From: Sphingomonadaceae bacterium
Lineage (GTDB): Bacteria; Pseudomonadota; Alphaproteobacteria; Sphingomonadales; Sphingomonadaceae
Length of the DNA: 64,000 nt
Direction of reading: 5' to 3'
NCBI GenBank assembly: GCA_030147805.1
Contig: JASBUR010000019.1
Coordinates: 1 to 64,000, forward strand
The position numbers were made by a program, and so were the translations under genes. A model generated the notes under the pieces. That model made no database searches. It worked only from the letters and a program-made list of their open reading frames with translations, and was not told where the DNA came from. Shown piece after piece: positions 26,278 to 34,798 of the stretch; within the stretch, counting starts at the first letter, position 1; each line of letters begins with the position of its first letter.

Positions 26278-26678
26278 ACCTTGGCGATGTCAGCTACGAT
26301 CTTGTCAGTGGCGTCCGCAAAATGCCGGTTCACGTCGCCCTCGGCCGCTGCCGCGATGCGGTCCATGTAGCGGTTAGGCCGGATGCCGCGCCTTGTGCCG
26401 TGGTAGACATAGGGCGCGTACCGGGCGGTGGGGCCGATGGAAGCGCGGAGACCCCCGTTCTCGAATTTGCGGCCGAACGCGAAGGATTGCGCGAGATAGC
26501 CAGTGCGGCGCGCACGCGGCGTTTTGAACTGGAAGTTGCGGTCTACGGCCTGCTTCTCCACCTCGAAAATGGACGCCTTGGTGGCCGCTGCGAGGTACTT
26601 GAGCGTCGTGACCGGCGCCCTGCGGAAATTGGCGCGTAGCTGGCTGAGGTTCTCAACGCGGACTGTTACGGCAATCAT
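26274..26678 (-). CDS. HK97 gp10-like head-tail joining protein
   Basis: 134-aa basic protein of the gp10/minor tail family: MIAVTVRVENLSQLRANF start, helix KASIFEVEKQAVDRNFQFKT, then the family-typical GGLRASIGPTARYAPYVYHG and GTRRGIRPNRYMD. Overlaps both neighbours by 4 bp. Confidence 0.85.
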   Translation of the reverse strand: MIAVTVRVENLSQLRANFRRAPVTTLKYLAAATKASIFEVEKQAVDRNFQFKTPRARRTGYLAQSFAFGRKFENGGLRASIGPTARYAPYVYHGTRRGIRPNRYMDRIAAAAEGDVNRHFADATDKIVADIAKV

Positions 26679-27262
26679 AGGCTGTAGCCGCGGCGATAGC
26701 TGGCGACGATCGCGCGCTGCTCATCGCTGAACCATTTTTCCGACCACGAGATTGAGCTGTCGCCGAAGGTCTCGCTGAGCCTGCCCTCGCTCTCGCGGCG
26801 CTTGAAGAGCTTTACAACTACCTCCTCGCAAACCTCCACGAGCTCAGCCGGCATGTCCTCGGCGCTATAGCCTCCGGTGTAGGTGATGCGGATGTTCTGG
26901 AAGCCGCGCGGACAGCCGAGCGGGAAGTAGATGATCCCTGCCGATAGATCGGCGTGGTAATCGTCAACGCTGATGGTCTGCCACGAGGGCGAGCTGTTGG
27001 TGCCCGCCTGATACTCGATAACGCTGATCGTCTGGATCGGCGCGTTCCGCACTATAAGCGCGTTCCGCGGGTTGCCGGTCGTGTTGCTGCCATCGTGCAG
27101 CTCGTTGGTGTGCGTGGCCTCCGCGAAGGTTCGGTCACAAATGCGCTGCATGCGCGCCGTCACGGCTCGCGCGAGTGCCGTAAGAAGGCCGTCCCATGTT
27201 GCGCCAGTGAGGGTCAGGCGCCCCTTCATGCTTTCTGCGGTGGTGAGTGCGTCTCCGTCCAT
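26675..27262 (-). CDS. Head-tail connector protein (gp6-like)
   Basis: 195 aa. Helical N-terminus (LTALARAVTARMQRICDRTF), then strands and the connector signature region IIYFPLGCPRGFQNIRITYT-GGY with PAELVEVCEEVVVKLFKRRE following. This matches phage gp6-like adaptors that attach to the portal. The ATG at 27262 is 15 bp after TATAAT; an in-frame ATG at 27322 would cross an inverted repeat. Confidence 0.8.
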   Translation of the reverse strand: MDGDALTTAESMKGRLTLTGATWDGLLTALARAVTARMQRICDRTFAEATHTNELHDGSNTTGNPRNALIVRNAPIQTISVIEYQAGTNSSPSWQTISVDDYHADLSAGIIYFPLGCPRGFQNIRITYTGGYSAEDMPAELVEVCEEVVVKLFKRRESEGRLSETFGDSSISWSEKWFSDEQRAIVASYRRGYSL

Positions 27263-27277
27263 GCTGGTGGTGAGGTC

Positions 27278-27312
27278 ATTATACCCACTGGAGCCCCGAA
27301 TATCGGGGCTCC
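27278..27312 (-). promoter_or_regulatory. Hairpin plus TATAAT box between head and tail genes
   Basis: A perfect inverted repeat (GGAGCCCCGA, loop ATA, TCGGGGCTCC; 27290-27312) is followed on the minus strand by GTGGGTATAATGACC, with TATAAT at 27278-27283. No T-run follows the stem, so it is at best a weak attenuator. The -10 box would allow re-initiation into the connector and tail genes. No good -35 is visible. Confidence 0.45.
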
Positions 27313-27325
27313 TAGGGAACAACGA

Positions 27326-27718
27326 CTAGTCGCTGTTGACCGGTCCGGATGCTGCCTCGCCAAGGAGGAACAGCGCGGCGATCGGCGCGGACGGCGTGGT
27401 GCCGCCTACGTCGAGCACGGCGCGAAGGTAGCGCATGCGCGCCACGTTCAGCTCCGCGAGGCGAACGACTGCTACCTGGTTGTCGGCAGTGAGTGACGCC
27501 TGGAGCGAGGTAGCTGTGAACGTCGAGTTGTCATCCGACTCCTCGACCTTCACGGCGTAGGTCTCGTCGACGTTTGCGAGGTCCAGGTCGCCTACTGAGA
27601 CGACCATCATGCCGTCGCCGTAGCCCTGGGTATCTACCCCGGTGCCGTTGGCGTCTGCCGTGCGGGTCGCGGGGACGAGCGAGGCGAGCACCTTCACGTT
27701 ATCGAATAGCTTGCGCAT
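27326..27718 (-). CDS. Putative head decoration or minor head protein
   Basis: 130-aa protein (LFDNVKVLASLVPATRTADA; DGMMVVSVGDLDLANVDETY) with a C-terminal VARMRYLRAVLDVGGTTPSA. This family is common beside siphoviral capsid genes and may be a head completion or decoration protein; the exact role is not clear from sequence. ATG at 27718 chosen because upstream sequence belongs to the preceding gene's region. Confidence 0.6.
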   Translation of the reverse strand: MRKLFDNVKVLASLVPATRTADANGTGVDTQGYGDGMMVVSVGDLDLANVDETYAVKVEESDDNSTFTATSLQASLTADNQVAVVRLAELNVARMRYLRAVLDVGGTTPSAPIAALFLLGEAASGPVNSD

Positions 27719-27728
27719 AGGGGTTGCG

Positions 27729-28052
27729 TTAGTCGCTGGTAATATCGCCCTCGGGCTCGTCTGCCGGTGCCTCGCGATCGAGGCTGAGCTGGATACGCTC
27801 GCGGATGTCCGCGGCGCTACCGGCTCCCGATAGGCCAAGCTCCTTAGCGCGAGCCTTGAGCTGCGCTGAGGTCATCTCCTCGAGCGCGATCTCTGGCCCG
27901 TCTGCCGGTGTCTCCTCAGCGATTTCGGAGACCGGTACGATGTCGGCTGGATCGAAGGCTGCTACCTCCTCGGCAGTCAGCTCGATCTCGCTGCCCTTCT
28001 CGATGCGGTCGCCCTTAATCGAGAGCGCGACCTGGGTAAGGAAGCGGGCCAT
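27729..28052 (-). CDS. Small head protein with SAP-like C-terminus
   Basis: 107 aa. The N-terminal basic part (ARFLTQVALSIKGDRIEKGS) and acidic linker precede a SAP/HeH-like helix-extended-helix (LKARAKELGLSGAGSAADIR). Such genes often follow the capsid gene in HK97-like phages, where they act in head completion or DNA contact. Starts 3 bp after the capsid stop. Confidence 0.6.
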   Translation of the reverse strand: MARFLTQVALSIKGDRIEKGSEIELTAEEVAAFDPADIVPVSEIAEETPADGPEIALEEMTSAQLKARAKELGLSGAGSAADIRERIQLSLDREAPADEPEGDITSD

Positions 28053-28055
28053 AGG

Positions 28056-29210
28056 CTAGGAAGCTGCGGTCTTGATGACCACAGCGGCTGCCGGAAGCGC
28101 GACGGCGAGCGCGTGCTCGTGGCCGAAGCGGAACGCAGTCTGGTTTGCACGGAAGAGGCTCTTGCCCCCGACCGTTGCATCCGTGGACTTCGCCACCTCC
28201 ATCGGTCCCTTGTCGCCCCACGCGAGCGCGAGCTCCATGTTGGCGAACACGCCGAACTTCTTGGACACGCCGCTATCCGACCATGCCGGGAGCACGTCGG
28301 TCGTGAAGACCGGGTACTCCTCGATCATGCCGACCGGATTGATGCCGTTCTCCTTGTAGAAGCGGAGCAGGTTGCTGTTCTGCTGGCTGAACTCGTACAG
28401 GCCGCTGGTGGCGTCCTTCTTACCCTTGAGCTTCGCCCATACGGTGCGGTGGAAGTAGAACGCGCCCTTCCCGACAGCGGCAGTTGGGACGGCTGCGATC
28501 ACGTCGGAAGCCTCGGCGATGTCGAACTTGTCGAAGCCGGTCTTGCCGCTCGTCATCGTGTGGAGCGTCACCTCGTCGGAACCGAGAAGGCCCTTGAATG
28601 GTGAGCCGGTGAAGGTGCCGCCCATGAAGCCCTCGCGGTCGATGCGGTACGCGAGGCCCTCCGCAGCCATCACGAGGAACCAGTCTGCGAGATTGACGCT
28701 GGCGTTCTTGAGCAGGCGGTTGCCGGCGCGAATGATGGTCTGCCAGTACTTCGCGTTGAGAACGGCCTCACCGAGGTCGTTCTGGATCTCGTCGCCTTCC
28801 TCGTCCTCGCCCTGGTACTCGCCCTGCATGACGGCGCCGGTGTAGCGAGGGATTTCCAGCTCGTTCTCCGACATCGGCCAGCGCTTCGCATCGCGAACGA
28901 TGATGCCGGTGGTAGCGGCGATACGGATGATCTCGTTGTGGAGCTCGGTCGGAACGAGATAGCCGCCCGTTGCGTCACTCGACATGAGGTACGCAGCCTT
29001 CTCGCCGCGGGCGATGGAAAGCACGTCCTTCGCAAAGGCTACCTTGCTGTCGTCGCTGAGGTCGGTGCCGTTGACGGCTAGATCGAGGCGGTACTTCTTA
29101 AGAGTTTCCTCGATACGGGATGCGATCTCGGGGCCGACGATCTCCTCAAGGTTGGCCTTGATGGACTCGTCGAGCATCCCCTTGAACTCGGTCTTGAGTT
29201 CGTCTGGCAT
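28056..29210 (-). CDS. HK97-fold major capsid protein
   Basis: 384 aa. An N-terminal helical delta-domain (DELKTEFKGMLDESIKANLE and on to about residue 75) is followed by the HK97 fold: GGYLVPTELHNEIIRIAATT, the E-loop region with EYQGEDEEGDEIQNDLGEAV, the P-domain spine helix (NASVNLADWFLVMAAEGLAY) and A-domain FGVFANMELALAWGDKGPME. The upstream prohead protease should remove the N-terminal scaffold segment during maturation. Confidence 0.93.
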   Translation of the reverse strand: MPDELKTEFKGMLDESIKANLEEIVGPEIASRIEETLKKYRLDLAVNGTDLSDDSKVAFAKDVLSIARGEKAAYLMSSDATGGYLVPTELHNEIIRIAATTGIIVRDAKRWPMSENELEIPRYTGAVMQGEYQGEDEEGDEIQNDLGEAVLNAKYWQTIIRAGNRLLKNASVNLADWFLVMAAEGLAYRIDREGFMGGTFTGSPFKGLLGSDEVTLHTMTSGKTGFDKFDIAEASDVIAAVPTAAVGKGAFYFHRTVWAKLKGKKDATSGLYEFSQQNSNLLRFYKENGINPVGMIEEYPVFTTDVLPAWSDSGVSKKFGVFANMELALAWGDKGPMEVAKSTDATVGGKSLFRANQTAFRFGHEHALAVALPAAAVVIKTAAS

Positions 29211-29234
29211 AGCTAAATGGATTAAAGGGCAGAA

Positions 29235-30149
29235 TTAGGCTGCCTTGCGGGCATCCTTCACTAGGCGGGCTTCTGCTAATACGTCGCCTAGCACGGTTGC
29301 GGCCTTCTGGAGGAGCTCGCGCTTGTCAGAGAACGCGCGGTACTCGCGCTCCTCGTCACTCAGCTCGGCCTCCTGGTCAGCCACAACATTCTTATCACCC
29401 TCCAGCTCTCCGGACTTGCCGAAGGCCTCTAAGGCGATGAGTGCTGTACGCAGGCCATCAATGACCGGCTCGAGTTGTTTGGTACTGAAATTGCGCTCCT
29501 CGGCCGTAGCTTCCTCGATGGATACTACGGGCTCCGGAATCTCTTGGGCGTCACCCTCCAGCGGAGTGGAATCAGTCGGCTCAATTGCGGCCTCCTCCGC
29601 GCCCTTCTCGACGAACATGATGCCCTTGGTCACGAGTTCGTTGATCCCGAGCCCCTTCTCCATAGCGAGGGACAGGGCGTAGGGGTTCGCCGGGACCGAT
29701 ACGAAGCTGAACTCTAGCAGCTCGGCCTTTGTGATGAGATTGCCTTCGCGTTCCTTCTCCATGAAGCCGACGCTGGTGGCTTTGAGGAAACCTAGATCGT
29801 ACAGGCGTCGCTTCTCCTGGCCTTCCTCGGTCGGGGCGAACTTTCCCTTGGCGATCATCTTGCCGTCGCGGATTTCGACGCTGGTGGCCATGCCGATGAG
29901 GCGATTGTGATCATGCCCCCACAGCACCACAGGGTTCGCGCGATAGTGCGTTAGGTCCCAGCCATCGAGCTTGATGACCTCGTGGTAGCGGTCGAGGTTC
30001 TCGGTGGTGATAACCACCTCGAACGTGCCGCTGTCAGCGTCGTCTGCGGCCTTGGTATCTGCAATGAGCTGCCGGAACTCAGGCAACTGGAACTTCGCGA
30101 CTATCTGTTCAGCAACATCAGCCCCGTAGCTCTTTAATTCGTCCTTCAT
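29235..30149 (-). CDS. HK97-family prohead protease
   Basis: 304 aa, with the protease in the first ~190 residues: strands TFEVVITTENLDRYHEVIKL, catalytic His in VVLWGHDHNRLIG (residues 76-86) and catalytic Ser in FSFVSVPANP (S151). The remaining ~110 residues are acidic and helical, a probable scaffold extension fused to the protease. A TATACTT promoter-like motif lies 8 bp before the start. Confidence 0.92.
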   Translation of the reverse strand: MKDELKSYGADVAEQIVAKFQLPEFRQLIADTKAADDADSGTFEVVITTENLDRYHEVIKLDGWDLTHYRANPVVLWGHDHNRLIGMATSVEIRDGKMIAKGKFAPTEEGQEKRRLYDLGFLKATSVGFMEKEREGNLITKAELLEFSFVSVPANPYALSLAMEKGLGINELVTKGIMFVEKGAEEAAIEPTDSTPLEGDAQEIPEPVVSIEEATAEERNFSTKQLEPVIDGLRTALIALEAFGKSGELEGDKNVVADQEAELSDEEREYRAFSDKRELLQKAATVLGDVLAEARLVKDARKAA

Positions 30150-30153
30150 ACCA

Positions 30154-30180
30154 GAAGTATAAGGGCGGTAATTCCACAGG
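30154..30180 (-). promoter_or_regulatory. Conserved late-block promoter-like motif, copy 2
   Basis: Minus strand reads CCTGTGGAATTACCGCCC followed by TTATACTTC, 4-5 bp further from the protease ATG than a leaderless start. It shares CTGTGGAAT and TATACTT with the copies at 25562 and 32531. Confidence 0.5.
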
Positions 30181-30188
30181 AAGGCGGA

Positions 30189-30428
30189 TCACTGGTGCTT
30201 CTTCCAGTCGTACTCCTCCCTAGTTATCTCTTCGACTGTGACCTTATACCCGTCGGGCGCCACGCCTCTGACGAGCCGGCTGAACTCCGCGAGCGATTGC
30301 GTGCGCTCCACATAGAAAAATGGTGCGCCGGTATAGTCGGCCGGCCTGCCGCGAAAGGTGGCGCTCAGTTCATTCGCGACAACCCTCGCGTCACTCCGGC
30401 CAACCACGCGGACTGAGTAGTACGGCAC
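30189..30428 (-). CDS. Hypothetical small protein, 79 aa, between portal and protease
   Basis: A ferredoxin-like beta-alpha-beta pattern: PYYSVRVVGRSDARVVANEL, APFFYVERTQSLAEFSRLVR, GYKVTVEEI. It looks like a small stand-alone fold and not a capsid component. It ends 39 bp before the protease start. Function unknown. Confidence 0.55.
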   Translation of the reverse strand: MPYYSVRVVGRSDARVVANELSATFRGRPADYTGAPFFYVERTQSLAEFSRLVRGVAPDGYKVTVEEITREEYDWKKHQ

Positions 30429-30450
30429 ACGTCCCCCCCCTTTTTTACGT

Positions 30451-32526
30451 TCAATTCAGCTCTATCTTTTCAGGCCGTATGAAACACCGGCAATTGGTGT
30501 GCAACGGCGGCACGTCGATCGAGCGGTAGTCGAGCGTGAGCGCCCCGCCCTTTGCGCCCTCGAGCACATGGCCTTTGGGGTAGAAGCTATCATTGAGGCC
30601 GATGGTCTTGCCGTCCTGCGGGCCACAGAACTGGCAGACCCGCTCGTCTTCCGACGTGTACCAGCGCATGGACTTCACGACGCCCGACTGCTGGTACGCC
30701 TCGCGGCTGCCCTCGTTAGCTATGTAGAAGGTCTCAGTTCTGGCTACCGCTGCCGCGCGCACGATGTCTGAGAACTCGTAGACCCGGCGCACCCGGTCGG
30801 TGAGCTGGGTGATGTCGTCGCCGGCCACGATGCCCTCGTTGAGGGTCAAAGCGAGGAGCTTGGCGGTCGTGTCGTTATAGCCCTTGGCGAGACGGCGCGC
30901 GGCAAGGCCCGCGATCTTCCCGATGCTCGGTGCCGACTGGTCGAGCTGCCCGGAGAACGCCTGATCCGTGAACTCAGCGATGGCCTGCTCGAGCAACAGG
31001 CCCTTGAGGAGCGGGGACACGAAATCCACGAGGACCGTCACCTCGCGGTCCATGTCGAGGATGTCGCTGCGGTTCACGCCCTTCGCGGATTTGGTGAGCT
31101 GCTTGAGCCGCTGGACTACATCGCGCTCCTGGCGGTTGTTGAAGTCGCGGACCTTGCCTTCGACTAGCTTCTCATAGCCATCAACGCGCCCGACGAATGC
31201 CTTGTGCGCGATGGCGTCGATGTCCTGGACCGCGATTGCTATCTCGACCGCTTTGCTGGCGAGGCGATCCATTGCCCTCTCGCGCGTCACCGCGGCCCGT
31301 ATGCGGCCGGGGACGGCCTTCTTGGGCGCTTCCTCATCTTCCTCGGCTGCGCCGATCTCCGGGGCTGCTGCGGCCTCCTGGGGTGCGCCGTCGGGAAGCA
31401 TGTCACCGCCAGGGATGGACGGAAGGCCGGCGCTCGCGCGAGCCTCATTAATGGTCATGTACGGATGCTTGCCCAAGGCGCTTTCGCGCTCCTTGACCGC
31501 AAGCTCCATGTTCTGGGGCACGAAGTCGTCGTATGCGAAGTAGCACTCCCCCTTGGCGTCGAGGAGCGGCGCGACGTTGACGTTGAGGAACTCCACGAAG
31601 TCGTCGGCGATCGGCTTGAGGGTGTACTTGGCGAAAATGTACTCACTGGCGTCCGCTGATGCGCGGTTTACCTCGGTCGTGAGGCCCACAAGGGTCTTAG
31701 GGACGCCGAAGGTGGCGAGAATCTTGTCCCGGTAGCGGTCGTCCGTCGCTCCCATCTCCATTTCAGCCATGTTGGCCGTCGAGCGAGACGCCTTGCTGCC
31801 CTTGGGAAGCACGGCCCACTTGAAGAAGTTGCTCGAGCCGGTGTGTTCGTTCGCGAGGCCGGCTTTGATGAGCTTGATGCGGGTCTCGGTCTCCTCCTCG
31901 GTCTCGATGAAGCCGCCGAACACGGCCCCGTTCTTGAAGAACGTGTTGAGGAGGTCGCTCGCGACAGAGCTGACTTCTACCCAGCGGGCGATCTTGAGGA
32001 GCTTGCTTGCACCCCAGAATGGGAGCGCCGGGTCAGGATAGCGGTCATGGAGCACGCTATCGAGTGCGAGGACGCGCTGCTGCGCGCCGTCGCTGTATCG
32101 GAAGCCAGTCAGCTTGCCGTCGGTGAGCGATGGGGAAACCTTGGTCGGGACCATCGGCTCCAGCTTGCGGAACTTGCGCTCCCAGAAAGCGTTGCCGGTC
32201 AGCTCCTTGTAGACGGTGTTGAGATAGATGAACTTCTTGCCGGTGAGCGTGCGTGACGGGCTTTCCAGGAAGTCCACCAGGGGGCCGGTGAATAGCTCCT
32301 CGTCGTCGCCGTTGCGCTTGTAGCGCATGACCTTGAACCGGACGCCCTGCATCGCCGTCGCGACCTTATCGACCGCGATGAAAACCCATTCCCGGTTGGC
32401 CTCAAGCAGGTTGGCATTACCAATCGTCCTGCCGTCACCGCCGATAGGAAGCCAAGTGCCCTGATAGGTGTCGCTATATGCCTTCCGCTTCCCGATTGCA
32501 CCGAGCAACGAGCTGATGAAGTTCAT
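30451..32526 (-). CDS. Fused portal protein and MuF-type minor head protein
   Basis: 691 aa. Residues 1 to about 375 are an HK97-type portal (ANREWVFIAVDKVATAMQGV; LTGNAFWERKFRK; VPKTLVGLTTEVNRASADAS; MTINEARASAGLPSIPGGDM). After an acidic Ala/Glu linker (residues 380-405), the C-terminal half is a phage Mu F-like head morphogenesis domain, ending with ARTETFYIANEGSREAYQQS, WYTSEDERVCQFCGPQDGKT and the PPLHTNCRCFIRP Cys cluster that defines the family. These are normally two adjacent genes. No frameshift or internal stop separates them here. Confidence 0.9.
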   Translation of the reverse strand: MNFISSLLGAIGKRKAYSDTYQGTWLPIGGDGRTIGNANLLEANREWVFIAVDKVATAMQGVRFKVMRYKRNGDDEELFTGPLVDFLESPSRTLTGKKFIYLNTVYKELTGNAFWERKFRKLEPMVPTKVSPSLTDGKLTGFRYSDGAQQRVLALDSVLHDRYPDPALPFWGASKLLKIARWVEVSSVASDLLNTFFKNGAVFGGFIETEEETETRIKLIKAGLANEHTGSSNFFKWAVLPKGSKASRSTANMAEMEMGATDDRYRDKILATFGVPKTLVGLTTEVNRASADASEYIFAKYTLKPIADDFVEFLNVNVAPLLDAKGECYFAYDDFVPQNMELAVKERESALGKHPYMTINEARASAGLPSIPGGDMLPDGAPQEAAAAPEIGAAEEDEEAPKKAVPGRIRAAVTRERAMDRLASKAVEIAIAVQDIDAIAHKAFVGRVDGYEKLVEGKVRDFNNRQERDVVQRLKQLTKSAKGVNRSDILDMDREVTVLVDFVSPLLKGLLLEQAIAEFTDQAFSGQLDQSAPSIGKIAGLAARRLAKGYNDTTAKLLALTLNEGIVAGDDITQLTDRVRRVYEFSDIVRAAAVARTETFYIANEGSREAYQQSGVVKSMRWYTSEDERVCQFCGPQDGKTIGLNDSFYPKGHVLEGAKGGALTLDYRSIDVPPLHTNCRCFIRPEKIELN

Positions 32527-32530
32527 ACTT

Positions 32531-32555
32531 CAAGTATACAGCCCTGAATCCATAG
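32531..32555 (-). promoter_or_regulatory. Conserved late-block promoter-like motif, copy 3
   Basis: Minus strand reads CTATGGATTCAGGGCTG followed by TATACTTG, 4 bp before the portal ATG spacing of about one leaderless transcript. It aligns base for base with the copy at 25562 (CTRTGGAWTCMGGG). Confidence 0.5.
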
Positions 32556-32640
32556 TCGGGTTGATTAACGGTGAATGGTCGCTGGGATTTGGGTTGATGC
32601 TGCGAGCCTATCTGATACCCTCTCCGTCGGGGGTACAAGG

Positions 32641-33402
32641 ATGCAGCGCCGCGAAGCGATAAGCGTACTGTTCGGGGGGGCATTAGCAGCGTGCGCCTGT
32701 GGGCGCGCCCATGCGCAAACCCCAGCCGTTGGATGTTTTGTGAGCGCGGCGAGCTTCGGCGACTTCAACAACACTTTCAACGTACAGACCTCCACGGGCC
32801 TAGCATTCCTAGACGCAAACATCATTCATGAGGCCCACCTCATGCAGGAGGTGTTCGGCGTTAAGCCTGGGCTGAGTTTTTTTGTAGAGCCGCCCTCAAT
32901 GGGGGGTAATGCCTTCGCAACTTCTGAGAAGTATTTCTCGCCGAGTCATGACGGTACCATTTTGCTCGGGATGCGCCTCATGCAGAGTGAGATGGATAGT
33001 CAAGACGGAAACGGTCAGCACCGTATAACCTGCGTTATGGCGCACGAATTCGCGCACATATATCAAGTTAAAAAGCCTCACCTCAGGCAGAAGGCACAGA
33101 CGTGGCGTGAACTACATGCAGATTTTCTCGCCGGGTGGTATCTGGGCTATCGATCTGTTGAGGGACTTGCGATCACCGCTAAGACAAGTGACGCCCTCTA
33201 CGAGAAGGGTGACTTTGCATTCAACGACCCCAATCATCACGGTGTTCCGCTGCAGCGGATGGTGATGACGCTCGAGGGTTGGCGCTTTGCTAGGAACAAT
33301 AAGGACTGGCGAAAGGTCTCCAAAGCATCAGAGTTTGGGGCGTCCAGACTTCTGCCAGATCAGGGGGGCTGGGTCGTGGTTCCTACGCTAAAGCTGGATT
33401 GA
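32641..33402 (+). CDS. Exported zinc metalloprotease (HEFAH), candidate moron
   Basis: 253 aa from the ATG at 32641. It starts with a signal peptide carrying a twin-arginine-like MQRREAISVLFGGALAACAC and AHA-Q cleavage region (about residue 26). The catalytic motif HEFAH (135-139) is followed after about 18 residues by WRELHADFLAGWYLG, whose Glu/Asp provide the third zinc ligand as in gluzincin and M48-like families. It is plus-strand, flanked by minus-strand portal and terminase genes, and more AT-rich than they are. It is therefore not part of virion assembly but a probable lysogenic-conversion gene acting in the periplasm. Substrate unknown. Confidence 0.8.
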   Translation: MQRREAISVLFGGALAACACGRAHAQTPAVGCFVSAASFGDFNNTFNVQTSTGLAFLDANIIHEAHLMQEVFGVKPGLSFFVEPPSMGGNAFATSEKYFSPSHDGTILLGMRLMQSEMDSQDGNGQHRITCVMAHEFAHIYQVKKPHLRQKAQTWRELHADFLAGWYLGYRSVEGLAITAKTSDALYEKGDFAFNDPNHHGVPLQRMVMTLEGWRFARNNKDWRKVSKASEFGASRLLPDQGGWVVVPTLKLD

Positions 33403-33430
33403 TCCCCTGACGCTCCTCCAAGCGGCGGCG

Positions 33431-34798
33431 CTACAACGCTAAGAATACTATTCCCAAGTTCTCCCCTTCCGTCGCCCTCGACAACGTGAGCGCAAGCGCG
33501 TCGCCGACATTTGGCGACTTCACCCCGCGCTTCTTCATGTCCTCCTTGCTCTCTAGCTGGAGCTTACCGCTGCTCGCGATCTTGTACTTGGGCTGCGCCA
33601 GCTCATAGAATCCCTCGTGCTTCTCGAGGATGGCATCGCGTAGCCAGTCCCGGACATTGGCCCAGCTCTCTATGCGGATGTTGAGATAATCATCGTCCCG
33701 CGGCTTCCCGGCCACGTTCACTCCGAACACGCGATCGGTGATGTCCGGCTGCTCCCGGAGACGATCGAACACGCCAGCGCCAACACCGATGACGTCGATG
33801 TAGAGCCGCACGGTCTTGTTGGCGCGAAGGTACATGGCGCACTTGCCGGCCAGCTCCATCGTGTTGTTGCCGTTGACCACCCACTCGACCTTGGCCGTGT
33901 TTCCCGTGCGCCGGACTAAGGCGCTGTCGTCATCACCAAAGCGCGCAACGTCGAGGCCGGCGGTGTCATCGTCCTGGCTCTGGAGCTCGCGATCGGCGCC
34001 AAACGCCCGCTCGATGCTGTCTATGGAAATGAGGGTGTCGCTGGCTCGCTGCGGGAACTCGCCTAGGACGCGCACCCGGTACACGTCGCTGTCCTCGCCG
34101 AACTTCTTGCGGACCTCCTCCACGAAGTCCCACGTCACGAGGCCGGGGACTATCTGTGCCTTGGCCTGGACATTGGGCGTGTCGAACGCGCTGATGTGAA
34201 TCTTGTTGAACGTCGGGTCTTTGAAGGCGTCGTAGAACGGGCCGCTGTTCTGCGTCGGGTTGCCGATGAGGACGAAGCGGACGGTGTGGCCTCCGGCCAT
34301 CGCGCCAAGGGCTGCCTCGTAGATTTTCGGGCTGATGCCGGACGCCTCGTCGAAGATGACGAGCATGGATTTGGCGTGCCAGCCCTGGAAGCCCTCCATG
34401 TTGTGCTCGTCGTTCGCGATGCCGAGCGCGAACCACGTCTCGTCGATGTCGAGCTTCGTCTTGAGGAGGTGCCCGCCAAGCGGATAGCGGGCCTTGTTGT
34501 AGGCGTCGCGGAGGTTGCGCCAGAACTGGTTCTCCACCTGCGTCCAGGTCGGTGCGGTGTTGATGACGACGGCTTCCGGGCCGTAGGCATAGAGGAAGCG
34601 AAGCGCCTCGCGCGCCATGTGGTAGGTCTTGCCGGAGCCGTTGTTGCTGCGGATCGCCGTGTTGCGATGGTCCCGAATGGAGCGGCTTATCTCGAGCTGC
34701 TTCCCCCAGGGCTCGTGGCCTAAGACCTCCCGATGGAAGAACTCGGGGTCATCCCTGAACCTATCTTGGAGCGCGATCTCCGGACTTGGCTTTGCCAT
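33431..34798 (-). CDS. Terminase large subunit
   Basis: 455-aa DNA packaging motor. ATPase domain: Walker A SNNGSGKT (51-58), Walker B MLVIFDEA (145-152), coupling motif LIGNPTQ (177-183). RNase-H-like nuclease domain: catalytic Asp in AGLDVARFGDDDSA (about 282), a second in LYIDVIGVGAG and a third in SPNVGDALALTL. It starts inside the upstream small gene (38-bp overlap), consistent with coupled translation. Confidence 0.95.
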   Translation of the reverse strand: MAKPSPEIALQDRFRDDPEFFHREVLGHEPWGKQLEISRSIRDHRNTAIRSNNGSGKTYHMAREALRFLYAYGPEAVVINTAPTWTQVENQFWRNLRDAYNKARYPLGGHLLKTKLDIDETWFALGIANDEHNMEGFQGWHAKSMLVIFDEASGISPKIYEAALGAMAGGHTVRFVLIGNPTQNSGPFYDAFKDPTFNKIHISAFDTPNVQAKAQIVPGLVTWDFVEEVRKKFGEDSDVYRVRVLGEFPQRASDTLISIDSIERAFGADRELQSQDDDTAGLDVARFGDDDSALVRRTGNTAKVEWVVNGNNTMELAGKCAMYLRANKTVRLYIDVIGVGAGVFDRLREQPDITDRVFGVNVAGKPRDDDYLNIRIESWANVRDWLRDAILEKHEGFYELAQPKYKIASSGKLQLESKEDMKKRGVKSPNVGDALALTLSRATEGENLGIVFLAL

